Source: Leucosporidium creatinivorum (lineage: Eukaryota > Basidiomycota > Microbotryomycetes > Leucosporidiales > Leucosporidiaceae). Taken from it: 64,000 bases of DNA. This document shows, piece by piece, positions 1 to 12,042 of this stretch. The position numbers and the translations under genes are program-made. The notes beneath the pieces were generated by a model that had not been told where the DNA came from, ran no database searches, and saw only the letters and a list, made by a program, of their open reading frames with translations. The DNA lies in contig BCKL01000027.1 of the NCBI GenBank assembly GCA_001600635.1, positions 161,075 to 225,074 on the forward strand, given 5' to 3'. The number at the start of each line of letters is the position of its first letter. Positions within the stretch are counted from its first letter, which is position 1.

Positions 1-405
1 GGAGACCGGCAAGGTTAGCGAACCGGCGGGGAAGAGGCGATGAGGTACAGAAAGTACCCACCTGTGGTCGAGGTAGGTGCAAGATGACTGATGAACATCG
101 CCGGTTGGATACTCTGTAGTCGATAGAGCGCGAGCATCAGCTGGTGCTCCAGATCGCGGGGAAGCTGAGCGACTCACGGTGGAAAGATCCTTGTTGTCCT
201 GACCGTTCTCGAGGATCATGACCTGTAGCGTAGGATCGGCTTTGGCGAGACGCCCTGCTAGCACACAGCCAGCGGCGCCGCCTGTTCAAGCAACGAGGAT
301 ATCAGCGAGGAGCGCGTGTCGGCTCTGTAGGACGTTCGACTCACCTCCGACGACGATGATGTCTACCTCACTAGGAGGCGCCTTGTTGGAAAGTGTTTGT
401 ACCAT
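1..405 (-). CDS. Alcohol oxidase-like GMC oxidoreductase, 5' part only
   Basis: Exons read 405-345, 281-178 and 113-62; the gene continues past the left edge. Seen: after the start MVQTLSNKAPPSEVD comes a Rossmann core (IIVVGGGAAGCVLAGRLAKA), which is the GxGxxG FAD-binding motif of GMC oxidoreductases, then PTLQVMILENGQDNKDL and a segment reading IQPAMFISHLAPTSTT. Known: this order is typical of fungal alcohol/methanol-oxidase-like GMC flavoenzymes, which oxidise primary alcohols to aldehydes and make H2O2, often in peroxisomes. The intron inside the glycine motif joins in phase (GGA G + GC GGC). I chose the ATG at 405 because the FAD motif follows about 20 residues later, as usual in the family; an in-frame upstream ATG at 678 would add a long low-complexity leader. 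The catalytic His and C-terminal targeting signal lie outside the window. Confidence 0.8.
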
Positions 406-833
406 GGTTGCTTTGGGATTGCGAGGCGAAGTGATTGGGAAGAGCGAGAAAGGGAGAACTGCCGAGCGCGAAGTGGACTTGAGTTCGGCGGAAGTTGTCG
501 AAGTCCGTACGAAGGACGGTTTCGAAGGGGTCGAGTGTGTGTGGGTAGTAGAGGTGTGTGCTGTGTGCGTGTGCAGGGTACGAGCAAGAGGATAAGAAGC
601 GAATCCGGCGCTCCAGAGTCTGGACGAGGTCCAAGCGGGGCAGCGCTCGCAGTTGGATCGCGTTGCGAGGGAAGTCACCTCACATGATCCAGCAGTGGAG
701 ATTGCAGGCTTTCCGCGGGAAAATGGAGCTAATTGGGAGTGTAATTACTAATGGCACTAGACACTACAACGCTACAGAAACAGGCATCGCCCCCTCGGGC
801 CCAATCGACCGAGCTCACCCAACCTGACCCAGC
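406..833. other. Intergenic: upstream of GMC gene, downstream of START gene
   Basis: About 430 bp. It should hold the promoter and 5' UTR of the GMC oxidoreductase and the 3' end of the START-module gene. The open frames here have no domain or splice support. No distinct element was recognised. Confidence 0.5.
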
Positions 834-3800
834 TCAATCCCTCCTCACAGCCGCCACAATCAAGTCCCATCTCGACACCCATGGTAAGATGCCTCGAATC
901 TCGAGCAATCGCCTAGCCTCCCTCCATCGCCGCTCGGGGTCGAAAGCCTGCATAAGCGCTCGTTCGACTTGCTGTCCCTCGGCTTCGTGCGGTCGGTAGA
1001 TGATGTAGTCCGCGGCTGTGAGAGCAATCAAAAGTTAGCCAAGCGTGCGAAGAACGACAAGCGGAAGAACGACGTACGTGTGAGGAGCGAGCGCAAAAGC
1101 GAGCCGAGGAGGAATGAGATGATGGCGACGATGAGGACGAAGGAGAGGGAGAAGGTCCGCCTCGAGAGGGTGGTGGGATCCCTGGTCGACGGCAAGGCCG
1201 TAGCCATGCTCGACCCGAGCCTCGAGAGCGGGTATGCTCCGAGGATGCCGAGCAGCGGACCAGAGGGAGCGGCTTCCGACGATGCGGTATCGCGGCGGGC
1301 GGTCTGCAGCGGATCGGAAACAGGCGAGGATATCAGCTCACAGTCCTCGCATCTCGGAACCGGAGTGGGAGAGGTCTGAGCTCACCAGCGAGGCTCCTCC
1401 GCTCTTGGCGCCCATCGCAGGCGAGCGAGCTCCCTCCTCGTCGGCGGGAGTGACGGCGCCTGGCGATTTGGGATCCGGGAATTCGAGGTCATCGAGAGTA
1501 GGCATCTCGACCTTGGGAGCGAGGAGGCGAACGGCGACGGCGAGAGGTTGTTGCAGCTCCTCGGGGAGGGGAGAGGAATCCGACGCGGTCGAAGTCTTCG
1601 AGCGAGGCTTGCGAGGTACTCTGTTGGGTACAGGAGACATCAGCTCAGTTGCTAGAGAAGTGTGATCTCAACGTCACTCACCGGCTGATCTTCCTCGCTC
1701 TGCTCGGCGCCTCCTCATCCTCCAACCTCGCCAACACAGCCTTACTCTCCTTCTGACTAGCAACCACCAACTTCTCCCCATTGAACACGACCCTCTTACT
1801 CCCCGCCGTTCCCGCCGCACTCGCCAACTTGGCACTAGCAGTCCCCACCGTCGCCTGATCCTGCGCCAACGGTGTGATCCGCACCTCGACGAGCGCGCCC
1901 CGGTCGACGAGCCGCTTGTACCAGTCGGGCTTGGGCTCGGTGGTCTTGCTGTCGCGGAGAGGGTCCTGGACGGGATGGGTGATGGGTGAGGTGGGGATGA
2001 GGATGCGGAGGAGGTGGTTGTGCCGTTTCCACGAGTCGAGCGAGGCGGAGAGGATCGAAGGGAGGGGAGCGTCGTGGACGGTGGCGCGGAGAGGGAGGGC
2101 AGAGGTGGGTGTGGAAGGAAGAGGGTCGAGAGAGAGTGGCTCCACCGAGTCGGCGGTGATGAGGGAGGAGGTAGTGGCGACCGAGTAACCATGAGGGAAC
2201 TGCTTGAGGTCGACGACGAGCTCGCAGACGATCATGTCCTGGGTCAAGTTCGACGAGGAAGTAGTGTTGCCGTTGGTCGTGGCGATGGAAGCCGTCGAGG
2301 TCGATCCGGTAGCGGAAGCGAGCGTGGCGTTCGGCGGCGACTTGGAGCGAATCGAGCTGCTGCCTGTCGTTGTCGGTGCGGTCGAGGCGAGCGTCTGAAG
2401 CGACGTCCTACTCGTCTTGCGCGTGAGATCCGATGTCGAAGCCTGCTTCTTGAGGACGGGTGCAGTCGACATGGCGCCAAAGTTGAGGGAAGCGCTCCGA
2501 GGGAGCTCGCTCTTGAGGATGGCGCCGACCGGTACTGAGGGCATCCCCAGTCCTACGCCACTCTTCTCCGCTGCACTCGTCGCCGCCGTCGCTCCTCCAA
2601 CCTTGAAGAGCGCCCTGAACGCTCCATCCTCGACGGTCGCATCGGCGACAAGCAGTGTACTCTCGTCTCCCTGTCCCGCCTCCTTCGCACCCAGCTTCCA
2701 AACACACTCCTTCTCCCCCTCATCGCTCAGCGGTCCCTCAATGACCAGTCCCTTATCCGGCGACCAAACCCTCGGCAATGGCCCCTTGCCCTTCCCAAGA
2801 CTCTCAACACTCCCAATCATCCTCGCCAAGTTGGCGTTGAGGACCGAGTTGAGCGCGAGGGGTACTGAGCCGGAATGGTCGACGCAGGCGACGTAGGTGC
2901 AGCGAGTGGAAGGGATGGCGAGCATTGAGGAGGTGTAGGGGTCGAGGGTTTCGAGGATCCAGCCTTCGAGGAGGACTTGGGCGGGGAGGAGGGAGGAGGG
3001 GTTGAGCTTGGTGGGGTCGAAGGAGGGGGAGGTGGGAAGGGAAGAAGGGTAGGAGGAGGAGGCGCAGAAGAGGACTGTCGAAGTGGAGGAAGTGGAGGAG
3101 GCGGAAGGGACTCGGACGGCGGCGTTGACAGTTGAGAGGTGGAAGATGCGACCCTTGAACGGGAAGGTCGGTTTGGTGGTGAGAACCGAGGTCGAGCAAC
3201 CGCTTCCCCAGCTCGCCAACGGAATCGCCTCCTCCACCCTCTCATCCCACGCCTTCCTACTCCCCACCGCGCCAACCACGCTACTGATCTCCTCCGCCGT
3301 GAGACCCTGCACGATCCTATCCCCTCGATACACGGGCAAGACCTCCGAGACTCGTGGGATGATCTTTTTGCGCACGACGGTGCCCGCTCGTTCGGAGACG
3401 ATGGACCATCCTGGTGCTGGATCCGTGAGCTCGGGACCTTGCTCGGCGTGGAAGGTTTGGAGCCAAGAGAGGGCGGAGAGGGCGTAGTGAGGAGGATGGA
3501 GAGGTGGTGACGAGGGCGAGGCGGGAGAGGAAGGTTCGGAGGGAGGAGAGTCGGTAGTGGTCGAGAGGGATTGGGAGAGAGGAGAGGGCTGGAGCGTCGC
3601 CGTGGAAGAGGCGAGGGAGTTGGAGGTGGAAGGGTTGAGCGTTGAGGGAGGAGCGGTGGAAGCCGTCTTCGCGCCGACGAAGGGGTCCTCTGTCGCTTCC
3701 TCTGGCGGTGGCGTCGGCAGCGGGCTCTCCAATCCTTTCGCAGCCGCCGAGCTGCCGCTACCCCGCTGCCACGCCTTCCCGCCATTCGTCGAGTACTGAT

Positions 3801-6800
3801 CCAACGGCACCGGACTAGCCTTGACCCTCTTCCTCTTACTCAACAGCTTAACCTCATCCTCTGGCAGCATCTCGACGTCCACCCTCGCCTTCGCTCCGTT
3901 AACCGTCACGCTCCCTTTGTCCCTCGCTCCTCCACTCCCCTTCCTCACGAGCACCAGCACCCTCTCCTCGTTGCTCAAAGCCGAGGAATCATGCTCGATG
4001 GTGATCCATAATCCGCCGCCGGAGGAGAGTCGATGCCGCGAGAGGCAGGAGACCTTGAGAGGAGGAGGGTCGACAACGATGTCGATGGAAGAAGCCCAAG
4101 TGGAGCAATCGCATCGGATCTCGCATTCGATATTGCCGGATCCATCCTGCGCGATGGCGGAAGTCGTAGTCGTCCTCGTTGCGGTCGGCGCGCCCGCCAA
4201 GCCGACCTCTCCCTCCTCGCCGAGCACGGGAACAGGCACCTCGACAGCCTCGCTCCCCTCGCTCTTCTTGCGATACTCGACTCTGAGCACCGCCTTCTCC
4301 ACATCATACCCACTCGCCGTCTTCCTCGCTCCTTGCAGCCGATTGATGACCGGCGGTCCTCCCATCTTGATCGCAAACTCCCCAACCCCAGCAACAGCGT
4401 TCACCATCTGGGTCGGCGTCCAGCTCTTGTTGCTCCATCCTTTCGGATCGGATTGGTCGAGGAGTGTGATTTGAGTTGTCGTTGGGGAGAGGGCTTCGAT
4501 CGCCCAACCGTAGAGGTCGGTTTGGGTGCGGATGGTGGGTGCGCGGACGGCGGGGAGGGAGGGGAAGAGAGAGGTATCGTCTGTTGAGAAGGAGAAGATG
4601 TGGACGGAGGAGGGGGATTTGTAGGCCGTGCGGAGGGTAACCGAATCGCGAGGCCTGTCACGAGGAGGGAGGGGGTCAGCTCGAGCGCCGCTCCGGCAAG
4701 AGAGAAGGAAACGACTCACGCGACCGGCCAAGCGCCCTTACTACCACTCCACCAAAGCTCGCTCAACTCTCCCACCTCCTCGACCAGCACCGCTCCATCC
4801 CATCCCTTCTCCCACCTCGCCCTCACGCCGGGGTTCATGATGCTCGCAAACACGTCCCAAACCCCAACTCCCACAAACGTCGCCTCCGCTCGATAGATCG
4901 TCAACGTCGGATCAATCGAGTTGAGCTGCGTGACCGTCACGCCGCGACTGTCGGTCGTGGAGCGCCATTTCGCTTCGGGTTCTTGGAGGAGGGAGGTGAA
5001 GTAGATGTAGTTGCGACGGAGGAGGGATTGGATGAGGGAGGAGGAAGTGGGAGGTGAGGGCTGGGGCTTGTTGGTTGGTGTGTTGGTGCCGAGAGGAAGG
5101 GGTGTCGAGGTCCCCGTCGAAGCGAGCGAGAAAGCCGAGCTATTGAGAGCTGGACTTCCTTCTGCGCGCGTATCGACGCTCGAGCTGGTAGCTGTACTGG
5201 CCGCATCGTCCGCTTCGAGTAATGCGCGAGTAGAGGGCCGAGGATCTCGAGGTTCGACGGGGGAGAGCTTGACCTGGTCGCCGTTGACGCGGAGGACTTT
5301 GCCGCCGGCGAGGCGGGTGATGGAGATGGTAACGCGGATGAGGGTGGAGGGATGAGGTAAAGGAGCGTGCGTAAGTCGGAGGGTGATGCGTGATGGTGGT
5401 GGGGAAGAGTCGGCGGAGGAGGAGGGATTCGGCGACGAGGAAGAGGCGACGACCTCGGCCGCTGCGCTCCAACTGACGTCGACAGTACCCTCTGCTGCTC
5501 CTCCACCTCCGACCGCCTTCGTAACGACCCTCACATCCCACCCTTCCCTGCCACTCAACCCAAGCTCGACTGCGCGCTCCAACCGTCTCCTCTCCCTCCT
5601 CCTCTCCACACCATCCATCCCCTCGCTCCCTCCAAAGCTTGCTACTTCATCCTCCTCCGGCCAAACTACCGCATACTCCACCGTCCTCGTCTCGCCACTC
5701 CTATCCCAACTGCTCTTCGACACTTCCACTCCCCTTCCCCACGACCTGAGCAGCGGGATCTGACTCCCCTTCTCTCGCACGAAAGCAACGAAAGAAGAGA
5801 GGAGGGAAGCGATCTGCTGTTGATGTGTAGCGAAGACTGCGCCGCCGAGGGACCACTGCCAGAAGATGGTGATGCGGAGTTTCTGCTCGGGCGATTCGGC
5901 TACTGCCGACGCCGAGGTGGAGGGGAGGGAGAGCGAGTCGGGGGAGGTGGAGGAGGAGGAGGGGACGAGTTGGAGACACCAGGCGAGGAGGTGGACGTTG
6001 GAGCGGACGTAGGGGGGTGCTGGGCGGAGGAAGGCTGGTTCTTCGTCTGGTGGGGGACGAGGGAGGGAGGTAGAGACGTCGATGAGGGTCGCGGGGTCGC
6101 TGTAATGCCGGGAGATGGTGATGGTATCTCGGGGTCTGTTTTGGGAGATTCAAGAATGTATTAGGTGGGCAAGAGACGAGCGAGAAGGGGGAGAGCGAGA
6201 CGTACGAAGCTGGCCAGCCGAGGCGGTAATCCGTCTTGCCGATCCTCGTCTCGGGATCTACGAGCTGTAGCTCCAGAGCATGTTCGACGAGTTTATCCCC
6301 TGTGCGATGAAGCGAAGTGTGTCAGCCGGTGCCGCCTCTACCGCCCTTCGCCCCCACCTCGCCGCTCAACGCCAGGCCGAATCGCCGACCGAACGACAAA
6401 CTCACAAGCGCCTCGCACCTCGGGCGTCAACAAGACCGCCTTGAACGCTTCCAAATCCCCTCCCAACTCTGCACTGAACGGCACCTCACACACTGCCCTC
6501 ACGACGTCAACTCCGACTTTCGAGTCCTTCCTCCGATGCACTTGCACCTTGTTCTGCTCGACCGCGCCGATCCCATTCTGTAGATCTGCAGAAGCTCCTG
6601 CGCCACTGCCTTTGCCCTTGTTGGTTGCTGAGGATGCAGAATCGCCCGAGGCCGATGCGCCGCTGGGGCTCAGTGGTTTCCAGCTCTTGGAATGAGGGTG
6701 GGATAAGAGGGATCGAAAGGAAGTGAGGGCGTTGGAGAGGGCTGCTTCGTTTCGGAGATGAGATCTGTAGGTCATCAGCAGCAGAGCCGAGAGCAAGGAG

Positions 6801-6871
6801 AGATTAGCTCGGTGACGCTTTGTTTGGAGATGGGCTCAACGCACGACTCGTAAGCTGCTGGCTCAGCCATG
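834..6871 (-). CDS. Giant START-module lipid-transfer-like protein with C-terminal membrane anchor
   Basis: Exons 6871-6846, 6764-6406, 6299-6206, 6135-4720, 4654-1682, 1620-1386, 1303-1078 and 1015-834 join in phase to about 1836 residues. Seen: three regions resembling START (StAR-related lipid-transfer) folds. Module 1 (about residues 10-340) contains KLVEHALELQLVDPETRIG followed by RPRDTITISRHY-like text; module 2 (about 530-760) contains NYIYFTSLLQ, WDVFASIMNP, RDSVTLRTAYKS and YGWAIE; module 3 (about 1040-1300) is more diverged. Between and after them are long Ser/Thr/Pro-rich linkers. A hydrophobic segment near residue 1755 (SFVLIVAIISFLLGSLL) is a probable membrane anchor followed by about 65 residues. 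Known: START domains bind sterols, phospholipids or ceramides and move them between membranes. Inference: a membrane-tethered lipid-transfer protein. Ligand and membrane are unknown. The first exon is tiny (26 nt), with donor GTGCGT chosen for phase. Confidence 0.8.
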
Positions 6872-7181
6872 GCTGGCCTTGAGCTGCTGTAGGGTTGTAG
6901 TCCGATCTGTAGGTCTTTGTAACGAGCTGTACAGGCGGAAGAAACGAGACGTGAAGCAGAAGCAGCGAGAGGCGGGAGAGCAAGAGAGCGAAGCAGAGCT
7001 CCTGCGCGTGACTTTGCCAGGGGCTCACTCCTCTTGAATGGAATGCAGGGTAAGAAATTAATACAGGTAAGCAGAGCTGCTAATCTGCAATTCATCCTAA
7101 TCGGCGATAGATGGCTACCGCTCTCGATCTCCGAGGCTTCACGCTGCTCGGCGCCTTCACTTCCTCGCTTTCGACCACAAC
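6872..7181. promoter_or_regulatory. Shared divergent promoter region
   Basis: The start codons of the minus-strand START gene and the plus-strand gene at 7182 face away from each other across about 310 bp, so this interval must contain both promoters and 5' leaders. No specific factor site was identified. Confidence 0.5.
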
Positions 7182-7952
7182 ATGCTCGCTCTCACTACAA
7201 CATTCCGCTACAGCTTCAGCAGCACAGCACGTCAACGTAGCTGCTTCAGTACAGCTTCCAAAGCCCTACAGCGCCATTCGCTCGAATCTCCCACCTATTC
7301 AGGCCTCTTCTACCACCCAACACCCACCGAACAAAGCCCAACAGGCTACCATCTCTCGTTCCTCTCTTCTCCTGCACCGCATCCTGCTTTCTCGCCTTCG
7401 ACGATCGGCACATTGGACTACAATCAGCGTGACGTCGCGCTGGGACGGGTTGGAGGGGAGGGGAACACGGGAGGAGTACCGGATTTGCTGCCGAGGAATT
7501 TCCAGGAGAATGGACAGTTTAAAGAGGTGTTGCATGAGATTTTGAAGGGCGTTGTTGGTGGTGATATGGCGCTGGACACCGTGGCCAAGAGCCGAGGGGA
7601 GGATGGATGGATGTGAGTCGGCTTTCAATGCTTCCCTCGGTCCTGTAACGCTCGCTAACTTTCTCTCCTACACATGCAATATCTCGCCTACCTCCCCTCC
7701 CCACTTAAAAGCCACATCCCCGACCATCGCTGTCCTCCCTCCCAAGGCCGAATCCCCGACCCCTCCGACATTATCGCCTCCCTCCTCGTCACAGACGGCA
7801 AAATCGACCCTTCCTCCTATGAACCTGGAACGATGCATCGTCTCGTCACGGGCGATGGCATGATGCGGTTGGATGAGGGGTTGATGAGGGGGTTGCTGGA
7901 GGGATTGAGGAAGGTGAGGAAGGTGGAGGAGGAGGTTGGGGGGCAGATGTAG
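7182..7952 (+). CDS. Conserved fungal protein, probably mitochondrial
   Basis: Two exons (7182-7612, 7712-7952) give 223 residues. Seen: an N-terminus rich in Ser, Thr and Arg with no acidic residue in the first 30 (MLALTTTFRYSFSSTARQRS), as expected of a mitochondrial presequence. The core contains TIGTLDYN, LLPRNFQENGQF, HIPDHRCPPSQGRIPDPSDI and PGTMHRLVTGDG. The intron was placed so that the reading passes from GWI into HIPDHR: donor GTGAGT at 7613, acceptor AAAAG at 7711. The HxxDxR-PxxxGRIPDP pattern recalls a conserved uncharacterised fungal family, but I cannot name a function. It starts head-to-head with the START gene. The downstream exon frame is supported by its continuous conserved-looking text; function is unknown. 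Confidence 0.65.
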
Positions 7953-8190
7953 GGGTGAGAGATGAAAGGACGTGTTACAGAGCAGAGATACGGAGGGGGT
8001 CAGGAAGCGCGAGGTCAGCACGTCGAAGCGCGATGGTCGGGTCCCCTTTGTCGCTCGGCTTTCATCTCAGCTCGGGCCTCCTCATTTCCTTCCCGCCGCC
8101 GCTCTCAGCAGCACACACCTCTCGCTCATCTCTTGGCGACTCTTCTTCTCTTCTTCTTCCCCTCCACTCCCCAACTCTGCTCCCCGCAAC

Positions 8191-10319
8191 ATGCCACCGA
8201 CCCGCCTCGCCCGCCCACCGCTTCTACGAACCCTCGCCCTCTCCCTCCTTCTAGCCCTCTCACTCACCTTCCTCCATCCCTCCGCCTCACACCACCTCGA
8301 ACCTCTGCATCAACATATCAACGCCGCTCTAGCTCCCATGCACAGCGCCTTCGAAGAGAGAGTTCGGCCGGGATTGAGGAAGGTGGTCGACGTTTATTAC
8401 TGGTCCTCGAAGGGAGCAGCAGAGCCGGAGGGAGATCTCGGCGACCAACTCTCTCACGTCGTCTTCTCCCACCTTCACGCCTCCCACTCTCACCCACACC
8501 ACACTTCCTCCACGCCCAAACCCGAACTTCCGCCCTGCCCCCGTTCCTTCATCTACCGCCTGCACGGCTCCCGACCCTTCGCCGAAGAGGTCCTGCGTAT
8601 GGGTAGAAGTGTTGCCGTGGCGGAGAAAATGGGGTATACCGCGTTTGTGAGGAGTGAGGGGTGGAAATGGGGAGAATGGGAGGAGCGAGTTCAGCCGGTG
8701 CTCGAGCGAGGTGAGGATGGGCGAGGAAATGCTGACGCTCGTTTTGGGTTACGCAGCTACTTCACACAACCGACTGCTAATTGCTCGCTCGAGGGCACGC
8801 CGACCTGGAGTGAGAGGAGGGGGATGAACCCCTCGTTCGGCGTTGGAGCGGTTGCCGAGGTCGCTTCTGGTTCCGACTCCTCAGCTAAGGATGAGGAGCA
8901 GCCTGAGGAAGCAGGAGCCGAGGACTACGCTTCTCCGCCTTGAAGCGAACAAGTCCACATCTGCGACGGCACTTCGTTCGTCTCCTTCCCTCTTGCTCAT
9001 CGCCGAACCTCACCCTCGCTCCTCGCTAACCTTCCTTCCCTGTGCCTCTACCTCGGCTCTTACTCCACAAACAGCGACGCCTACCTCCACCCCCTCTTCC
9101 TCGCGCACTTCACCTCCCCAACCCGCCTGCACCGCCTACGCCAAACCGAGCTGTCTTCCTACCCTCCTCGGCTCCCGCTCGACGCGGGCGAGACGCTACC
9201 AGCTGAGCTAGGGGAGGCTTGGAGGGCTATGAGAGGTGTTTTGGAGAGGTGGTGGGTACTCAATGAGGAGATGAGGGGGATGGTGGAGAGTGAGGCGCGA
9301 GCGAGGGGGTGGGAGAGCGAGGAGAGGGAGGTGGTCGGGGTGGTGGCTGGGTGAGTTCGGGCGAGAAGAGACGGGCGGAGAGGGAGCTGACCGCTTTTTG
9401 GACGCACAGGATGAGCGATGAATGTCCTGAGGAGATTGAGAAGAAGTACTCGCCACTCCGAGTCGGTCCTTTCTCCCTGTTTCCATCCTCCAGTGGGCTG
9501 ATCTCGTCCCTCTTCTCCCTCTTCCTTACCACGTTTATTGTATCATTCCCGCTCCTGCACCACAGCTTCTCACCCCCGTTCAACTCTCCCGCTACCGCCG
9601 ACGCTTCCCCTCGGCTCCCTGCCCTTCCCCTTCTCCCTCCTCCTCATCTCTATCACTTTCCACCTCCATCACCCAGACATATCTTAACGCCATCTCCAGT
9701 GCTCTCTCCAACTCGCCCACCTCCGAAGCCAGCCTCCTCAGCGAGCCGGTCGTTGCGATCGTGCTCTCGTCCGAGGGCGAGGGCAAAGGCGAGGAAACGG
9801 AGAAAGAGGGAAGGAGGGTCTTGGAGCAGCTGCAGCGAGCGAACGCGGGGAGGAAGCATGAGGAGGAGGAGGAAGGGAGGGCAGAGATGCTGCTGTTCAT
9901 GGAATGGAGTGAGGCGGAAAGCGAGGAGCAGACGGAGAGTGAGCAGAGGGTGAGGAGGATGAAGGAGGTGGTGAGGAGTTGGACGGTGTTGAGTGAGAAG
10001 ACGGACAGTTTGGTGATCAGCCAGGTCAGTGATGTGGGCAGGCGAGTGTTCTTCACGTCCTGAGGTCGAGCTTGAGCGAGGCGCCGAATCGCCGAGCTGA
10101 TCCCCTTCTCCGCCATTTTTCTCCATTCTATCTCTCATGTAGGCTCTTGACGCTCCTTGCAGGTCCTGAGATGATCACTTCTGGTCGAGTGATCTCGGTG
10201 GATGCGAGGGTGAGTCCTGAGCTCCTCGCTTTCGGGGTTGGGCGAGGGCTTGCAAAGGGGTTCGGCGCTAACGTCTAGCATTCGCATCGCAGTGGTTCCC
10301 TGGAACGTATTACAGCTGA
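8191..10319 (+). CDS. Type II membrane glycosyltransferase-like protein (fucosyltransferase-like C-terminus)
   Basis: Proposed exons 8191-8834, 8946-9350, 9410-9461, 9566-10041, 10143-10209 and 10293-10319 sum to 1671 nt (556 residues) in one frame. Seen: a short basic N-terminus followed by a signal-anchor (LALSLLLALSLTFLH), text such as EGWKWGEWEERV and YFTQPTANC, then VHICDGTSFVSF, an acidic low-complexity stretch, and a C-terminus reading SDVGRLLTLLAGPEMITSG and ISVDARWFP. That ending resembles fungal fucosyltransferase-like Golgi enzymes (SSNVGR and SVDxRWFP patterns). The expected HVRGGDK-type donor-binding motif is not evident near residue 350, so activity is uncertain. Intron 10042-10142 uses a GC donor. 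The intron 8835-8945 is the least certain; a GTGAGG...GCAG segment at 8711-8756 also looks like an intron but would break the frame. Other readings of the middle are possible. Confidence 0.55.
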
Positions 10320-10783
10320 TTCACAGGTGTCCAGTAAAGGTGTACATAACAAGGCAACTAGGCAGCGTCGTCTATCTTTCGCTCCTCAAACATGGAGAGG
10401 GCTCCTTGAGCCCACCGATTACAGGCCGAGGTCTCGTGCTGGGTTGCGTCGCGTCAGATGAGCAGGAGGCGAGGCTTCTCTTCTTCACTTGCTCACCAGC
10501 AGCGTTCACCGCAACCGCCAAACCCCCTCTCGACTCGCTCGCACTTCGCCCTCGCCCTCTCGGACTCGGAGCCTCCCTCTGCGCCATTTGGGCTTTGTCG
10601 AGGCTGGGCTGAGGAGTGTGGCGCCAGTGGAGAAGCCCTCTTCTTGTACTCCACCGTACGGCGTGTCTCGCGCCACTTTGGTCGACTACAGCGCCAGCAG
10701 GCCTCTTCGCCCGTCGCCCTCACCGAATGAACCCCGGTCAACTCCCTGCGACGGTCTTGTTGTTCTTTCGCGTCGCTTATGCC
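10320..10783. other. Intergenic, nothing recognised
   Basis: About 460 bp between the glycosyltransferase-like gene and the F-box-like gene. Open frames on both strands here have biased composition and no motif or splice support. It should contain the 3' end of one gene and the promoter of the next. Confidence 0.5.
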
Positions 10784-12042
10784 ATGGCCGAGCTCTGCAG
10801 TGAGTTCTCAGTCTTCGTCTCGCATAGACTTGAGATAGCTTGCTAAATTTCTCTCGCTCCTTCAAAGTTGACCCCTTCCGACCGACTCGGCTCCTCTCTC
10901 TCCCTCGCCCTCCTCCTGTACCCTTCATCGCCGCCTTCCCCACCGAGATCATCCAACTCATCTTCGACGAGCTCTCCCGCGACTTCCTCTCCAATACCAC
11001 CGCTTTGGCTCCCTCCAATCGAAGGACGGCCCGAGCCGTCTGCCTCACTTCTCGCGCTTTTCTCGTTTATGGAAGGAGATTGCTGTTGGAGAGGGTTGCG
11101 GTGGGATATGGGGAGAGGAAAGGGGAAGGAGTGAGCTTTCTGAAGGCGAAGAAAGTGAGGTGGATGCTAGAGGGGCGGCAGAAGAGGAGTTCGGCGATCC
11201 GTGTGCTCGAGGTCTATGTCGCCGCCCACACCGATGATGGGCATTTGGAGAGGATCATCAAGTACGTCTGCTCTCTACCTGTCTGTGTACAGCCCCACCG
11301 ACGCTACCTCCACAGTGCCTGCACCAGCTTGAAAGAGATTCGCTTCTCGGTCCCCTTCTCCTCAATCAAGGCGGTTCCCTGGCGCCCCTCCGACTTAACT
11401 CGTCCCCTCCCCAGCATCCAGTTCAATATCCTCGAACCCTGCACCGGCACACTCTCCACCTTCTCCGCCTCTCGCTACCTCACCTGCGCCGATCCACCTC
11501 GAGTCGCCCATCTCCGACTGCAGCACTACGACAACCTCCACTCGTGGGGACGCGTTCGGTTCCCCTCCTCCATTGCTCTCGTCGACTGTGGGCGCGACCT
11601 CATTGTCTCGGTCCTCGAAGGCGGCGCATCGACCCTCACCTCCTTCTCGCTCGTCACCACTTCCCTCCCCCGCCGAGCAGCCCTTCGATACCCCGTTCCT
11701 CTCCTCCCCGCTCTACGCAAGCTTTCCATCACTGTTCATCTCTCCGATACCGACCTCTCGCCGCTCGAGGCCGTCGATGTGAGGGAGCAGATCGAGCGAC
11801 AGGTCCGCCGAGCTGAGGGATTGGAGTCGCTCGAGCTGGATGTAGACGAGACGAGTGAGGGGCTGGTGGCTGGGAAGAGTATGGAGGAGATGTTGGATTG
11901 GCTTCCAGCTGGGATGAAGCAGGTTTCGGTGAGGGGTAGGGGCCCGGAGGGGAGATCCGTCGGCGAGGTGGAGCGTAAGAGTGAGGCGGTTTTCTTGCAG
12001 GGGTGTGCTGCGAGAAGGCTGGTGGCGAGGGTGAAGAGGTGA
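10784..12042 (+). CDS. F-box-like protein
   Basis: Exons 10784-10799, 10868-11261 and 11316-12042 give 378 residues. Seen: near the N-terminus the sequence AAFPTEIIQLIFDELSRDFL followed by CLTSRAFLVYGRRLLLERV, the pattern of a diverged F-box (P-x-E-hydrophobic, then CxxxxxWxxxxxxxLW-like). The rest has leucine-rich-repeat-like strands (LTSFSLVTTSL, LLPALRKLSI, LESLELDVDE). Known: F-box proteins recruit substrates to SCF ubiquitin ligases through Skp1, with LRR-like regions binding substrate. The start uses a 16-nt first exon (ATG to TGC A) spliced to ATTGACCC; this gives a compact N-terminus and fits a strong GTGAGT donor, whereas the longer open frame begins inside the intron. The second intron (54 nt) leaves the frame unchanged, so it could be retained without a shift. 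The substrate is unknown. Confidence 0.7.

Noticed and set aside
3821-4474. 217-residue open frame on plus strand
   Set aside because: Antisense of the START-module exon; no domain-like text.
11378-11415. Possible extra intron in the F-box-like gene (GTTCCC...CCCCAG)
   Set aside because: Pyrimidine-rich acceptor is tempting, but removal breaks the frame (about 41 nt) and the text is continuous without it.
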